Of a stretch of 64,000 nucleotides of DNA, positions 42,184 through 50,503 are shown in pieces (position 1 is the first letter of the stretch; each line of letters starts with the position of its first letter). This DNA comes from Clostridia bacterium (lineage in GTDB: Bacteria > Bacillota > Clostridia > Christensenellales > Aristaeellaceae). The notes beneath the pieces were generated by a model. The model made no database searches and was not told the DNA's origin. It was given only the letters and a program-made list of their open reading frames with translations. The position numbers and the translations under genes are program-made. The stretch is from contig JAGBAV010000012.1 of NCBI GenBank assembly GCA_017938795.1, positions 1 through 64,000 on the forward strand, given 5' to 3'.

Positions 42184-43923
42184 ATGCTGCTTCAGCTGAG
42201 CATACGTCATCTGGCGCTGATTGACGAGATGACGCTCGATTTTTCGCCGGGAATGAACGTTATGACCGGCGAGACGGGCGCAGGTAAATCCATCGTGGTC
42301 GACGCAGTGAATCTTGTTCTGGGCGAACGTGCGGACAGGGATCTGATTGCCAGCGGCAGCCAGAAGGCACGCGTGGAGGCTGTCTTTGATGTGGCGGATA
42401 ATGATAAGGTCCGCGCAATGCTCGAGGAGATGGAGCTGCCGTCGGACGACGACGTGGTCAGCATCTCCCGCGAGCTGACCAGCGCAGGCAAGAATATCTG
42501 CCGCCTCAATGGTGTTGTCATTCCTCTGCAGACGCTCCGTCAGGTCTCCGCTCAGCTGCTGGATATCCATGTCCAGCATGAGCATCAGCTCCTGCTGGAC
42601 AGCAAGAATCATATTGCGTATCTGGATGAGTTTGCGGCTGACGAGATTCGCCCGCTGCTGGCGGAGAATGAGCGGCTGTATCAGATCTGGCGCGGCGCGG
42701 GTCAGCGGCTGGCTAAGCTGCGCAGGAGCGTATCCGAGCGTGCGCAGCGGATTGACATGCTGACCTTTCAGCTTGAGGAGCTTAAGGGGGCGCGTCTTCA
42801 GGAGGATGAAGAGGAGGAGCTGGAGCGGCAGAAGGTCTTCTACCGGAACGCGGGGAAGATCATGGGCGCCTTTGACGAGGCTTGTGCGCTGCTGAGCGAT
42901 GGTCAGAACGGCGCTGCCTCTGCGGTCGAGCTCCTGCGAGAGGGCGTGGATGCGCTCGCGGCAATTTCCTCTCTGGATGAGAAATACGGCGCTGTGTATG
43001 CCCGGCTTGATGGCCTCTGCTATGAGGTGGAGGATGCTGCGCGGGATCTGCAGATGCTTCGCAGGGATATGGACTACGACGAGGACGAGGCAGAGCGGGT
43101 CGAGGGGCGTATTGATCTCCTCCGGCGGCTGAGCCGGAAGTATGGCGCGACATCGCGCGATATGATCCGCTACAGAAACAAGATCGAGGCAGAACTGACA
43201 GAGCTGGAGGATTCCGACGAGGCGATGGAGCGCCTGGAGAAGGAATACCGCCAGAGCCTGAAGGCACTGGACGCTGCCGCGCGAAGGCTGACACTGGCGC
43301 GGCAGGAAGCGGCAAAGCGGTTTGAGGCGAGCGTAGAGACCCAACTGCATGATCTGGGCATGAAGAATGCCCGTCTGTCCATGGCGTTTGCGCCGCTTGC
43401 CGAGGGAGAGAAGCTTATCGAGCGCTTCAGCCCGCTTGGCGCGGACAGGATTGAGATGATGTTCTGCGCCAATCTGGGGCAGCCGCTTAAGCCGCTTGCG
43501 CGCGTGGCGTCCGGCGGCGAGCTTTCCCGCATCATGCTTGCGCTCAAGAATCTGTCTGCGCAGAAGCCCGGTATCCCGCGGAGCATGGTCTTTGATGAGA
43601 TCGACACCGGCATCAGCGGGCGTATGGCACAGGTTGTCGCGGAGAAGATGTCGCAGATCGGTGATCATCATCAGGTGATCTGCGTGACGCACCTGCCGCA
43701 GATCGCCGCCATGGCGGATGAGCAGTTCCTCGTCCGTAAGCAGGATATGGATGGTGTCACCAAAACTGAGGTGATCCATCTGACCAGCGATCAGCGTGCG
43801 CAGGAAATAGCGCGCATGGTTGGCGGCGCAGAGGAGAGCGAAAGCAGCGTAAGGCATGCCATGATAATGCTGCAGGAAGCGCAGGCGAGGAAAAACGAAC
43901 TGCGCGCAGCCTATCATCCATAA
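42184..43923 (+). CDS. recN: DNA repair protein RecN
   Basis: The 579-residue SMC-like ATPase has Walker A GETGAGKS (29-36), a long coiled-coil middle and, near the C terminus, the ABC signature VASGGELSRIMLALK with Walker B MVFDEIDTGISG. RecN holds DNA ends together in double-strand break repair. It ends the operon at a strong terminator. Confidence 0.96.
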   Translation: MLLQLSIRHLALIDEMTLDFSPGMNVMTGETGAGKSIVVDAVNLVLGERADRDLIASGSQKARVEAVFDVADNDKVRAMLEEMELPSDDDVVSISRELTSAGKNICRLNGVVIPLQTLRQVSAQLLDIHVQHEHQLLLDSKNHIAYLDEFAADEIRPLLAENERLYQIWRGAGQRLAKLRRSVSERAQRIDMLTFQLEELKGARLQEDEEEELERQKVFYRNAGKIMGAFDEACALLSDGQNGAASAVELLREGVDALAAISSLDEKYGAVYARLDGLCYEVEDAARDLQMLRRDMDYDEDEAERVEGRIDLLRRLSRKYGATSRDMIRYRNKIEAELTELEDSDEAMERLEKEYRQSLKALDAAARRLTLARQEAAKRFEASVETQLHDLGMKNARLSMAFAPLAEGEKLIERFSPLGADRIEMMFCANLGQPLKPLARVASGGELSRIMLALKNLSAQKPGIPRSMVFDEIDTGISGRMAQVVAEKMSQIGDHHQVICVTHLPQIAAMADEQFLVRKQDMDGVTKTEVIHLTSDQRAQEIARMVGGAEESESSVRHAMIMLQEAQARKNELRAAYHP

Positions 43924-43928
43924 CAGAC

Positions 43929-43959
43929 ACGGCAGCAGGGAATACCTGCTGCCGTTTTT
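43929..43959 (+). terminator. Rho-independent terminator after recN
   Basis: A perfect 11-bp stem (43929-43939 with 43945-43955) with loop GAATA is followed by a T-run. dapA converges on it from the other side. Confidence 0.93.
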
Positions 43960-44835
43960 CTATATGGATTCCATCAGCTGCATGAGGCGGCTGCGGTGCG
44001 GCTCTTCCATCGGGGTCAGCGGCAGACGCAGACTGTCGTGGATCAGCCCGCGGGAGGCGAGCGCGGCCTTGATGGGGATGGGGTTCACCTGGAAGAAGAG
44101 TGCTCGTGCGATTGGGAGCAGGCGTTCATGCATGACGCGCGCTGACGCATAGTCGCCGGAGAGACAGGCATCCGTGAGCGCTTTTGTTTCCTTTGGAAGT
44201 AGATTGGAGATCACGCTGATCACGCCGGAGGCGCCCATTGCCATCAGAGGCAGCGTCTGATCGTCATTGCCGCAGTATACTGCCGGCGCAGCAATGAGCA
44301 GATCTGCGGAGAACGAAATGTCGCCGCATGCATCCTTGACGCCTGCGAAGAGCGGATGGGCGCTCAGCTCGCCTGCTGCGGCCGCACTGAGCCGCATGCC
44401 TGTGCGGGAGGGAACGCTGTATGCGATCAGCGGCAGCGCTGAGCTGTCCATGATTGTTGTATAGTGGCGGATCAGCCCGCTTTCGGTACATTTGTTGTAG
44501 TATGGAGTGACGCAGAGCTGACCGGCTGCGCCGAGCGAAGCGGCCTGTCTGGCGAATTCAACAGACAGCCTCGTGTCGCTGGAGCCTGTGCCGACAATGA
44601 CCGGCGTGCCCTGCGCTGCGTCAATGCCTGTGCGGATGATCTGCTCGCGCTCCTGCATGCTCAGGGTACAGGGTTCGCCTGTTGTCCCCAGCAGCACGAG
44701 TGCATCAATTCCCGCATCGGTCTGCAGAGCGATCAGCCTGCGAAGGGCGGACAGATCCAATTGACCGTCAGGGAGGAACGGCGTAACCAGCGCAGTGGCG
44801 CAGCCGGTGAACAGCGGATAGATGGGATGATCCAT
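43960..44835 (-). CDS. dapA: 4-hydroxy-tetrahydrodipicolinate synthase
   Basis: The 291-residue TIM-barrel aldolase condenses pyruvate with aspartate semialdehyde. Schiff-base Lys167 (GVKDACGD), the proton-relay tyrosine in TPYYNK (110-115), the GTTGE loop (50-54) and Arg144 (PSRTG) are in place. GGAGGA at 44842-44847 selects ATG 44835; a TTG at 44853 would start before it. It lies downstream of asd but behind a strong terminator. Confidence 0.95.
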   Translation of the reverse strand: MDHPIYPLFTGCATALVTPFLPDGQLDLSALRRLIALQTDAGIDALVLLGTTGEPCTLSMQEREQIIRTGIDAAQGTPVIVGTGSSDTRLSVEFARQAASLGAAGQLCVTPYYNKCTESGLIRHYTTIMDSSALPLIAYSVPSRTGMRLSAAAAGELSAHPLFAGVKDACGDISFSADLLIAAPAVYCGNDDQTLPLMAMGASGVISVISNLLPKETKALTDACLSGDYASARVMHERLLPIARALFFQVNPIPIKAALASRGLIHDSLRLPLTPMEEPHRSRLMQLMESI

Positions 44836-44935
44836 GCGGATTCCTCCAATCAAAGATGAATGGAAACAGCGCCCGGGCAGCGCTTCGATACACAGAGACG
44901 GCGCGAATGCGCAGTGAACGGAACTGTGCTCCGCT

Positions 44936-44986
44936 CAATAAAAACCGCCCGGTGAAACAGCTCTCTCAAGTGTTTCATCGGGCGGT
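44936..44986 (-). terminator. Strong terminator between asd and dapA
   Basis: Read on the minus strand, a 16-bp stem (ACCGCCCGATGAAACA with its near-perfect complement, one G-U pair) is followed by TTTTTATT. It lies just after the asd stop codon. Confidence 0.92.
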
Positions 44987-45000
44987 GGTGAATATGCGGT

Positions 45001-46086
45001 TTATTTCTTCGGAATATAGCCCTGCGCACAGAGGAGCTCTGCGATCAGGACAGCGCCGCCGGCAGCGCCGCGCAGCGTGTTGTGAGAGAGGCCGACAAAG
45101 CGCCAGTCAAACAGGGAATCCCCGCGCAGGCGGCCCATGGAGACGCCCATGCCGCGCTCAAAGTCGCGGTCGAGGCGGGTCTGCGGGCGGTTGTCTTCCT
45201 CGCAGTACTGGATGAACGGGTGAGGCGCGCTGGGAAGATTCAGCTTCTGCGGCAGGCCCTCGAAGGAGCGCCAGCGGCTGATGATCTCATCCTTGGTTGC
45301 GGGCTTCTCAAAACTGGCCCAGCAGGCGGCCATATGACCGTCCGCGACGGCGACGCGGATGCAGTGCGCACTGATGATCGGCGCGGCGGCGGGGACAATC
45401 ACGCCGCCCTCAACCTTGCCCCAAATCTTGAGGGGCTCTTTTTCGCTCTTCTCTTCTTCGCCGCCGATGTAGGGAATGACATTGTCAATCATCTCGGGCC
45501 AGCGGTCAAAGGTCTTTCCTGCGCCGGAGATCGCCTGATAGGTGGAGACGACCACACGGGTGGGGTTGAGGTCGCGCAGCGCGGTCAGCGCCGGCACGTA
45601 GGACTGGATGGAGCAGTTGGGCTTGACGGTTACGAAGCCGACCTTGGTGCCAAGGCGCTTGCGCTGGTACTCGATGACATCGGCATGCTCGGGGTTAAGC
45701 TCCGGGACGATCATCGGGACGTCCGGCGTGCCGCGGTGCGCGGAGTTATTGGAGACGACAGGCGTCTCAGTCTTGGCATAGGCGTCCTCGAGCGCGCGGA
45801 TCTCATCCTTCTTCATATCCACGGCGCAGAAGACGAAATCAACAGGGGATGTGACGGCCTCGACGTCAGAGGCATCAACAACAGTCATGGATTTCACATG
45901 CTCAGGAATCGGCCAGGAAAATGCCCAGCGGCCGGTGACAGCCTCTTCGTATGTCTTACCGGCGCTGCGCGCAGAGGCGGCAAGCACGGCGATATCAAAC
46001 CAGGGATGATCGGCAAGCAGGGAGATGAAGCGCTGGCCAACCATGCCGGTGGCGCCAACGATTGCGACACGCCATTTGCGATCCAT
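45001..46086 (-). CDS. asd: Aspartate-semialdehyde dehydrogenase (archaeal/fungal-type sequence)
   Basis: The 361-residue NADPH enzyme reduces aspartyl phosphate to the semialdehyde that dapA uses. The nucleotide motif is GATGMVGQRF (11-20) and the catalytic cysteine Cys158 sits in VKPNCSIQS. This wording and HNTLRGAAGG near the end resemble the archaeal and fungal branch more than the usual bacterial one. ATG 46095 is in frame but touches the AAAGGA site; ATG 46086 is 9 bases from it. Own promoter upstream. Confidence 0.93.
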   Translation of the reverse strand: MDRKWRVAIVGATGMVGQRFISLLADHPWFDIAVLAASARSAGKTYEEAVTGRWAFSWPIPEHVKSMTVVDASDVEAVTSPVDFVFCAVDMKKDEIRALEDAYAKTETPVVSNNSAHRGTPDVPMIVPELNPEHADVIEYQRKRLGTKVGFVTVKPNCSIQSYVPALTALRDLNPTRVVVSTYQAISGAGKTFDRWPEMIDNVIPYIGGEEEKSEKEPLKIWGKVEGGVIVPAAAPIISAHCIRVAVADGHMAACWASFEKPATKDEIISRWRSFEGLPQKLNLPSAPHPFIQYCEEDNRPQTRLDRDFERGMGVSMGRLRGDSLFDWRFVGLSHNTLRGAAGGAVLIAELLCAQGYIPKK

Positions 46087-46145
46087 AGATATCATCCTTT
46101 CATAGCAAGTTTCAGCCCGCTAAAGTGTAAAAGTAGAATGCGTTC

Positions 46146-46174
46146 ATCATATCACCAGAAAGGCAATCTGTCAA
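46146..46174 (-). promoter_or_regulatory. Sigma-A promoter of asd
   Basis: On the minus strand, TTGACA (46174-46169), a 17-bp spacer and TATGAT (46151-46146), about 60 bases before the asd start. Confidence 0.9.
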
Positions 46175-46270
46175 CATGGCGCGGCAGAGTTTGTCAATCC
46201 TGTGCAGACAGACTACATTGACCTGCCTGATAAAAAATACGCTGCGGGAAGAAGAAATGTGCCCCCTGAC

Positions 46271-46299
46271 TTTTCATTTCCGCGCGCTTGTGGTAAAAT
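46271..46299 (+). promoter_or_regulatory. Probable promoter of the M20 amidohydrolase gene
   Basis: TAAAAT at 46294-46299 preceded by TGG (extended -10), with TTTTCA at 46271-46276 and a 17-bp spacer. It faces away from the asd promoter. Confidence 0.65.
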
Positions 46300-46381
46300 A
46301 GATGCTGATTGGTTGTGCCTGTACGGAGAAGAAGACTTCAGGCACGACAAGCATTTGTATCAGATGAAAGGAAGCCGGATC

Positions 46382-47533
46382 ATGGACTTCAGAGAGATAG
46401 AAAGGCGGACAGCGCCGTACCTTGGCGAGCTTGTGCGGCACAGGCGTGCGCTGCACAGGATCCCTGAACTGGGCGATTGCGAGTTTAAGACGCATGATTA
46501 TATCCTGGAGCAGCTTGCTTCGCTGCATCCGGATGATCTTCGCACATTCGTCGGGACTGGCATACGCGCCGTTTTCTGCGGGAACGGAACAGGGCGCGTG
46601 GTTGCTTTCCGCGCGGATATCGACGCGCTGCCAGTGGCGGAAGAGACGGGGCGGTATTTTGCTTCGGAGCATCCGGGCAGGATGCATGCCTGCGGGCATG
46701 ACGGGCACATGGCCAACCTGCTCACGTTTGCCAAATGGCTTGCGGATAACAGGCAGACGCTGCGCGACGACGTTGTGCTGCTGTTCCAGCCGTCGGAGGA
46801 AACCTTCGGCGGCGCAAAGCGCATGATTGACGAGGGCGCGCTGGAGGATCCGCATGTTGAGGTGATCTTCGGCATGCATGTGATGCCCGATATCCCGAAG
46901 GGGAAGATCGCTGTCTGCGAAGGACCGATCATGGCGCAGACCTGCGAGATGGATTTTGTCATCCATGGCGTGAGCGCGCATGGCGCGACGCCGCATCTGG
47001 GTACGGATGCTGTCACTGCGATGGCGCATCTGCTGACGCTGATGCAGACAACGGTTGCCCGCTGTGTGGATCCCTGCAAGCAGGCGCTGATCACCATCGG
47101 CAGAATCAGCGCCGGTACGCAGCGCAATATCCTCGCGTCCGAGGCACGGATGGAGGGCATCGTGCGCACATTCTCCAATGAAGTGTACGACGGGCTGGAG
47201 GCGCGCATCCGGGATGACATTGCCGCGGTTGACAGAGCGTTTGGCACGAAGACAGAATTCATCAAGCGCGTGTTCTATCCCTGCGTGGAGAATGACCCGG
47301 AGGAGACTGCGCGTGTGAGGGATCTGCTTGGCGATCGCTGCATGCAGGCGATTCCGAAGATGACAGCGGAGGACTTCTCATACTATCAGCTCAGCGTGCC
47401 GGGTGTGTTCGTCTTCTGCGGCTGCGGGGATGAACGGCACAGCAGCCCGCTGCATGCGTGTACATTTGACTTTGACGAAGAGGCGCTGCTCCCGGGGCTG
47501 GCGATGTTCGCCGGGCTTGTGAGCTATGTGTGA
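46382..47533 (+). CDS. M20D-type amidohydrolase
   Basis: The 383-residue metal-dependent hydrolase has the M20D motifs FRADIDALPVAEE, MHACGHDGHMA and PSEETFGGAK, a dimerisation insert (VSAHGATPHLGTDAV), and PKMTAEDFSYY near the end. The family includes N-acyl amino acid, hippurate and N-acetyl-diaminopimelate deacetylases. Its place beside asd and dapA makes a role in diaminopimelate synthesis attractive but not proven. AAAGGAAG at 46367-46374 selects ATG 46382; the frame is open further upstream without another good site. Confidence 0.88.
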   Translation: MDFREIERRTAPYLGELVRHRRALHRIPELGDCEFKTHDYILEQLASLHPDDLRTFVGTGIRAVFCGNGTGRVVAFRADIDALPVAEETGRYFASEHPGRMHACGHDGHMANLLTFAKWLADNRQTLRDDVVLLFQPSEETFGGAKRMIDEGALEDPHVEVIFGMHVMPDIPKGKIAVCEGPIMAQTCEMDFVIHGVSAHGATPHLGTDAVTAMAHLLTLMQTTVARCVDPCKQALITIGRISAGTQRNILASEARMEGIVRTFSNEVYDGLEARIRDDIAAVDRAFGTKTEFIKRVFYPCVENDPEETARVRDLLGDRCMQAIPKMTAEDFSYYQLSVPGVFVFCGCGDERHSSPLHACTFDFDEEALLPGLAMFAGLVSYV

Positions 47534-47552
47534 ATAACAGGAGGATACGACA

Positions 47553-48542
47553 ATGGGAATTTTTGACAGGATTTATTATGGCAAGGCCGGCAAGCGCGAT
47601 TACAGCGAGATGGATATGCCCAAGAACCGCGTGTCGCTGTTCTTTCTGGTGCTGAAGGATCACCTGTTCGATCTCATCAAGGTGAACCTCCTGCAGCTCA
47701 TCTTCTGGATTCCGTTCCTTGTCTGGACCTATATCAATTTCATGGCGCTCCAGTCCATCGACACAGCTGTGCTCAGCGAGGAGAACGGAGCTGCGCAGAT
47801 GCTCAGCGAGATGTCCGGCTACCTGATGATGTGGCTGATCGGTCTGATTCCGTGCATTGCGATCACCGGTCCGTCCTCTGCCGGCGCGGCGTATGTCATG
47901 CGCAACTGGGCGCGGGATCAGCACGCGTTCCTCTTTTCGGATTTTAAGGATGCCTTCAAGGGCAACTGGAAGCAGGCGCTGGGCGTCTCTGTGATGACGT
48001 CCTTTGCGCCGATTCTGACCTACACGGCGGTCATGTACTATGGCCAGCTGGCTGACAGCAATCTTGCGATGATGCTCCCGCTGATGCTCGTGCTCTGCGT
48101 GATGATGATCTGGTCGCTGATGCTGCCGCTGCTCTATCCGATGATGATCGGTTATGAGCTCACCTTCAAGAACCTGCTGAAGAATTCCATGCTGATGGCG
48201 CTGGCCTCCCTGCCGAAGATGGTGCTTTCCCGCCTGATCACGCTGATTCCGTTGGCTGTGCTGTTCGTCTTCAGCATATACTACGGCAATATGATTGTGA
48301 TGCTCGTGGTTGTGCTGTATTATCTTCTGTTCGGCTTTGCTGCCTCCAGGCTGATCTATGCGTCGTTCGCCAACGGTATTTTTGATAAATACCTCAACCC
48401 GCATATCGAAGGCGCAGCCGTGGGCATGGGCCTGAGGCCGCAGTCCGAGGATGATCTGCTGCTGGATGATGACGACGATGATGAGGACGAGGATGCACCC
48501 CTGACCGTCGCCGATGACGACGATGAGGATGAGGATAATTGA
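47553..48542 (+). CDS. YesL-like (DUF624) membrane protein with poly-acidic tail
   Basis: The 329-residue protein has about five or six membrane helices (first at ~44-64, later at ~165-195, ~230-265) with the YesL-family flavour (FFLVLKDHLFDLIKVNLL; MLPLLYPMMIGYELTFKNLL). The last ~35 residues are almost only Asp and Glu and should lie on the cytoplasmic side. In Bacillus yesL lies in a rhamnogalacturonan cluster; the molecular role is unknown. GGAGGA precedes the start. Confidence 0.82.
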   Translation: MGIFDRIYYGKAGKRDYSEMDMPKNRVSLFFLVLKDHLFDLIKVNLLQLIFWIPFLVWTYINFMALQSIDTAVLSEENGAAQMLSEMSGYLMMWLIGLIPCIAITGPSSAGAAYVMRNWARDQHAFLFSDFKDAFKGNWKQALGVSVMTSFAPILTYTAVMYYGQLADSNLAMMLPLMLVLCVMMIWSLMLPLLYPMMIGYELTFKNLLKNSMLMALASLPKMVLSRLITLIPLAVLFVFSIYYGNMIVMLVVVLYYLLFGFAASRLIYASFANGIFDKYLNPHIEGAAVGMGLRPQSEDDLLLDDDDDDEDEDAPLTVADDDDEDEDN

Positions 48543-48592
48543 CATTTCTCCCTGCACGCTCCGCTGATGACGTATGATCATAGACATGAAAC

Positions 48593-48625
48593 CCTCCTGT
48601 GCAGGGCATGATGCTGCACAGGAGG
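48593..48625 (+). promoter_or_regulatory. 12-bp hairpin that covers the SASP ribosome binding site
   Basis: CCTCCTGTGCAG (48593-48604) pairs perfectly with CTGCACAGGAGG (48614-48625) over a 9-base loop. The 3' arm contains the AGGAGG of the following gene, whose ATG is at 48633. There is no T-run, so it is not an ordinary terminator. Confidence 0.8.
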
Positions 48626-48632
48626 TGATCCC

Positions 48633-48806
48633 ATGAAATACGCCAGACCGACGGAACAGGAACGGAGGAAATACCGTGCCGCCAGAGAAGCAGGTCTGCT
48701 TGAGCGCGTGTTGGAGGTCGGCTGGGCTGGCCTGACTGCGAAGGAAAGCGGGCGCATCGGCGGCATTATTGCGCATCTTGAGAAGGTAGAGCAGAAGGAT
48801 GTATGA
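48633..48806 (+). CDS. Small acid-soluble spore protein, alpha/beta type (SspF-like)
   Basis: The 57-residue protein contains KYRAAREAGLLERVLEVGWA and GLTAKESGRIGGIIAHLEKV, which correspond to the SspF/alpha-beta SASP pattern (amphipathic helix, a VGW-GLTA turn, then E-GRIGG and a second helix). SASPs coat spore DNA and protect it; they are made in the forespore. AGGAGGTGATC sits 8 bases before the ATG but is buried in a hairpin. The gene overlaps the methyltransferase gene by 8 bases. No clear sigma-G promoter was found. Confidence 0.82.
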   Translation: MKYARPTEQERRKYRAAREAGLLERVLEVGWAGLTAKESGRIGGIIAHLEKVEQKDV

Positions 48807-49551
48807 TGATTTTGCCGGCGTATACGATACGCTGATGGATGATTACGACTATGACGCGTGGAGCGAATACTATCTCTCGCTGATCCGGGGAGAGGATGGC
48901 TGTCTGCCTGTGCGCGCAGCGGAGTGCGCCTGCGGTACGGGCAGCCTGACTGTTCGCTTTGCTGCCGCCGGGCTGCAGATGACAGGCGCGGACCTGTCCG
49001 CGTCCATGCTGCGCAGGGCGGAGGAGAAAGCGCGGCTGTGGGGGGTTCAGGCTGCATTTATCCGGCAGGATATGCGTAAGCTGTCGCTGCCCCGCCGTGT
49101 CGGCGCGGTCATGGCGACATGCGACGGCGTCAACTACCTGACGAGCGAGGGGGATGTGCGCGCCTTCTTTGAGGCCGCATATGCTGCGCTTCTGCCGGGA
49201 GGCAGGCTGTGCTTTGACTGCTCCAGCCGGCATAAGCTGGAGGACGTCATGGGCGATTCCTTCTTCGGCGAGGAGCGGGACGGCATGGCAACCCTGTGGA
49301 AAAACCAGCTCAATCCCGAAACGCATGTGATCACGATGGACGTGACATTCTTTGTTCGCGAAGAGGATGGGCGCTACAGGCGTTTCCGCGAGGAGCACCG
49401 GCAGCGCGCGCACAGCGAGCAGGAGATCACGACGTGGCTGGCAGATGCCGGTTTTGAGCAGATTCATGCATATGGCGGCATGACCATGGAGCCGCCGAAG
49501 GATGATGATATCCGGATTCATTATACAGCTGTAAAGCCTGCCCTGCGATGA
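48799..49551 (+). CDS. Class I SAM-dependent methyltransferase
   Basis: The 250-residue Rossmann-fold methyltransferase has motif I AECACGTGSLTVRFAAAGLQ, the acidic loop GADLSASMLRRA, and CDGVNYLTSEGDVRAFFEAA, as in uncharacterised clostridial methyltransferases of the DYDAWSEYY-opening group. Substrate unknown. It is translationally coupled to the SASP gene, an odd partner, so it may be expressed in the forespore too. Confidence 0.85.
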   Translation: MYDDFAGVYDTLMDDYDYDAWSEYYLSLIRGEDGCLPVRAAECACGTGSLTVRFAAAGLQMTGADLSASMLRRAEEKARLWGVQAAFIRQDMRKLSLPRRVGAVMATCDGVNYLTSEGDVRAFFEAAYAALLPGGRLCFDCSSRHKLEDVMGDSFFGEERDGMATLWKNQLNPETHVITMDVTFFVREEDGRYRRFREEHRQRAHSEQEITTWLADAGFEQIHAYGGMTMEPPKDDDIRIHYTAVKPALR

Positions 49552-49577
49552 ATGCAGGACACAAGGAGGTTAATCAT

Positions 49578-50477
49578 ATGGAACAGAAGAAATCGAGGCT
49601 GCTTCGCCTGACGCTGATGGGCGGTCAGGCGCGCGTGTTCCTCTGCGATACGACGGAGATGGCTCAGAAGGCGCGTGATATCCACAACGCGAGCAATACC
49701 TGCAGCGCTGCGATGGGCAGAATGATCGCGGCGACGGCGATCATGGGCGCTGGCCTCAAGAGCGAAGGCGACCGCATTACCGTGACCATTAACGGCGGCG
49801 GCCCCGCCGGCCCGCTGTGCGCCATTGCCGGCCCGGATGGCAAGGTGAAGGTGACGATCGAGCACCCGGAGATTGAGCTTGTGCGCAAGCCGAACGGCAA
49901 GCTCGACGTTGGCGGCGCCATCGGTAAGGATGGCCAGATGACGGTCATGCGCTCCTTTAATTTCGGCGAGCCGTACGTCGGCCGTGTTGCGCTGGTCTCC
50001 GGCGAGATTGCCGAGGACTTCGCAATGTATTATCTCGAATCGGAGCAGACGCCGTCGCTCTGCGCGCTGGGTACGCTGGTTGCGGAGGATATCGTCTCCG
50101 CCGGCGGTATCCTGATTCAGGCAATGCCCGGCTGCTCGGAGGAGCTGCTGGATGCGCTGGAGCTGCGCTCTGAGCTGTTCTCTGCGATGTCCCAGCTGCT
50201 GCGTGATATGACCCTTGAGGAGATCGTCACCGGCTGCTTCCGCGGCCTGGAGCCTGAGATTCTTGAGGAGATTCCGCTGCAGCTTACATGCGACTGCTCC
50301 CGCGAGTATATCGAGCGCGTGCTTCTTTCCATGGGCGTCGAAGAGATCGAGGATATGATCAGGACGCAGAATGGCTGCAATGTGCACTGCCATTTCTGCC
50401 GCAGAGACTATTCCTTCACGGGCGAAGAGCTTCGTGCGCTGATTGCCGAGGCGTCTGCCGGGGAGCAGCCGGAATAA
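49578..50477 (+). CDS. hslO: Redox-regulated chaperone Hsp33
   Basis: The 299-residue holdase is switched on by oxidation of its zinc centre. The four zinc cysteines are Cys238/Cys240 (CDC) and Cys271/Cys274 (CHFC), the normal CxC and CxxC arrangement. The substrate-binding part shows TINGGGPAGPLCAIAGPDG. AAGGAGGT at 49563-49570 selects ATG 49578; an in-frame ATG at 49548 is further upstream of that site. Confidence 0.96.
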   Translation: MEQKKSRLLRLTLMGGQARVFLCDTTEMAQKARDIHNASNTCSAAMGRMIAATAIMGAGLKSEGDRITVTINGGGPAGPLCAIAGPDGKVKVTIEHPEIELVRKPNGKLDVGGAIGKDGQMTVMRSFNFGEPYVGRVALVSGEIAEDFAMYYLESEQTPSLCALGTLVAEDIVSAGGILIQAMPGCSEELLDALELRSELFSAMSQLLRDMTLEEIVTGCFRGLEPEILEEIPLQLTCDCSREYIERVLLSMGVEEIEDMIRTQNGCNVHCHFCRRDYSFTGEELRALIAEASAGEQPE

Positions 50478-50503
50478 GGGTGATGAACCGGAGGTGACGG
50501 AGA

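Noticed and set aside
48541..48600. Sigma-A promoter with TATGAT at 48573-48578 before the SASP gene
   Set aside because: No acceptable -35 lies 16-18 bases upstream, and a SASP gene is expected to use sigma-G, for which no clear match was found.
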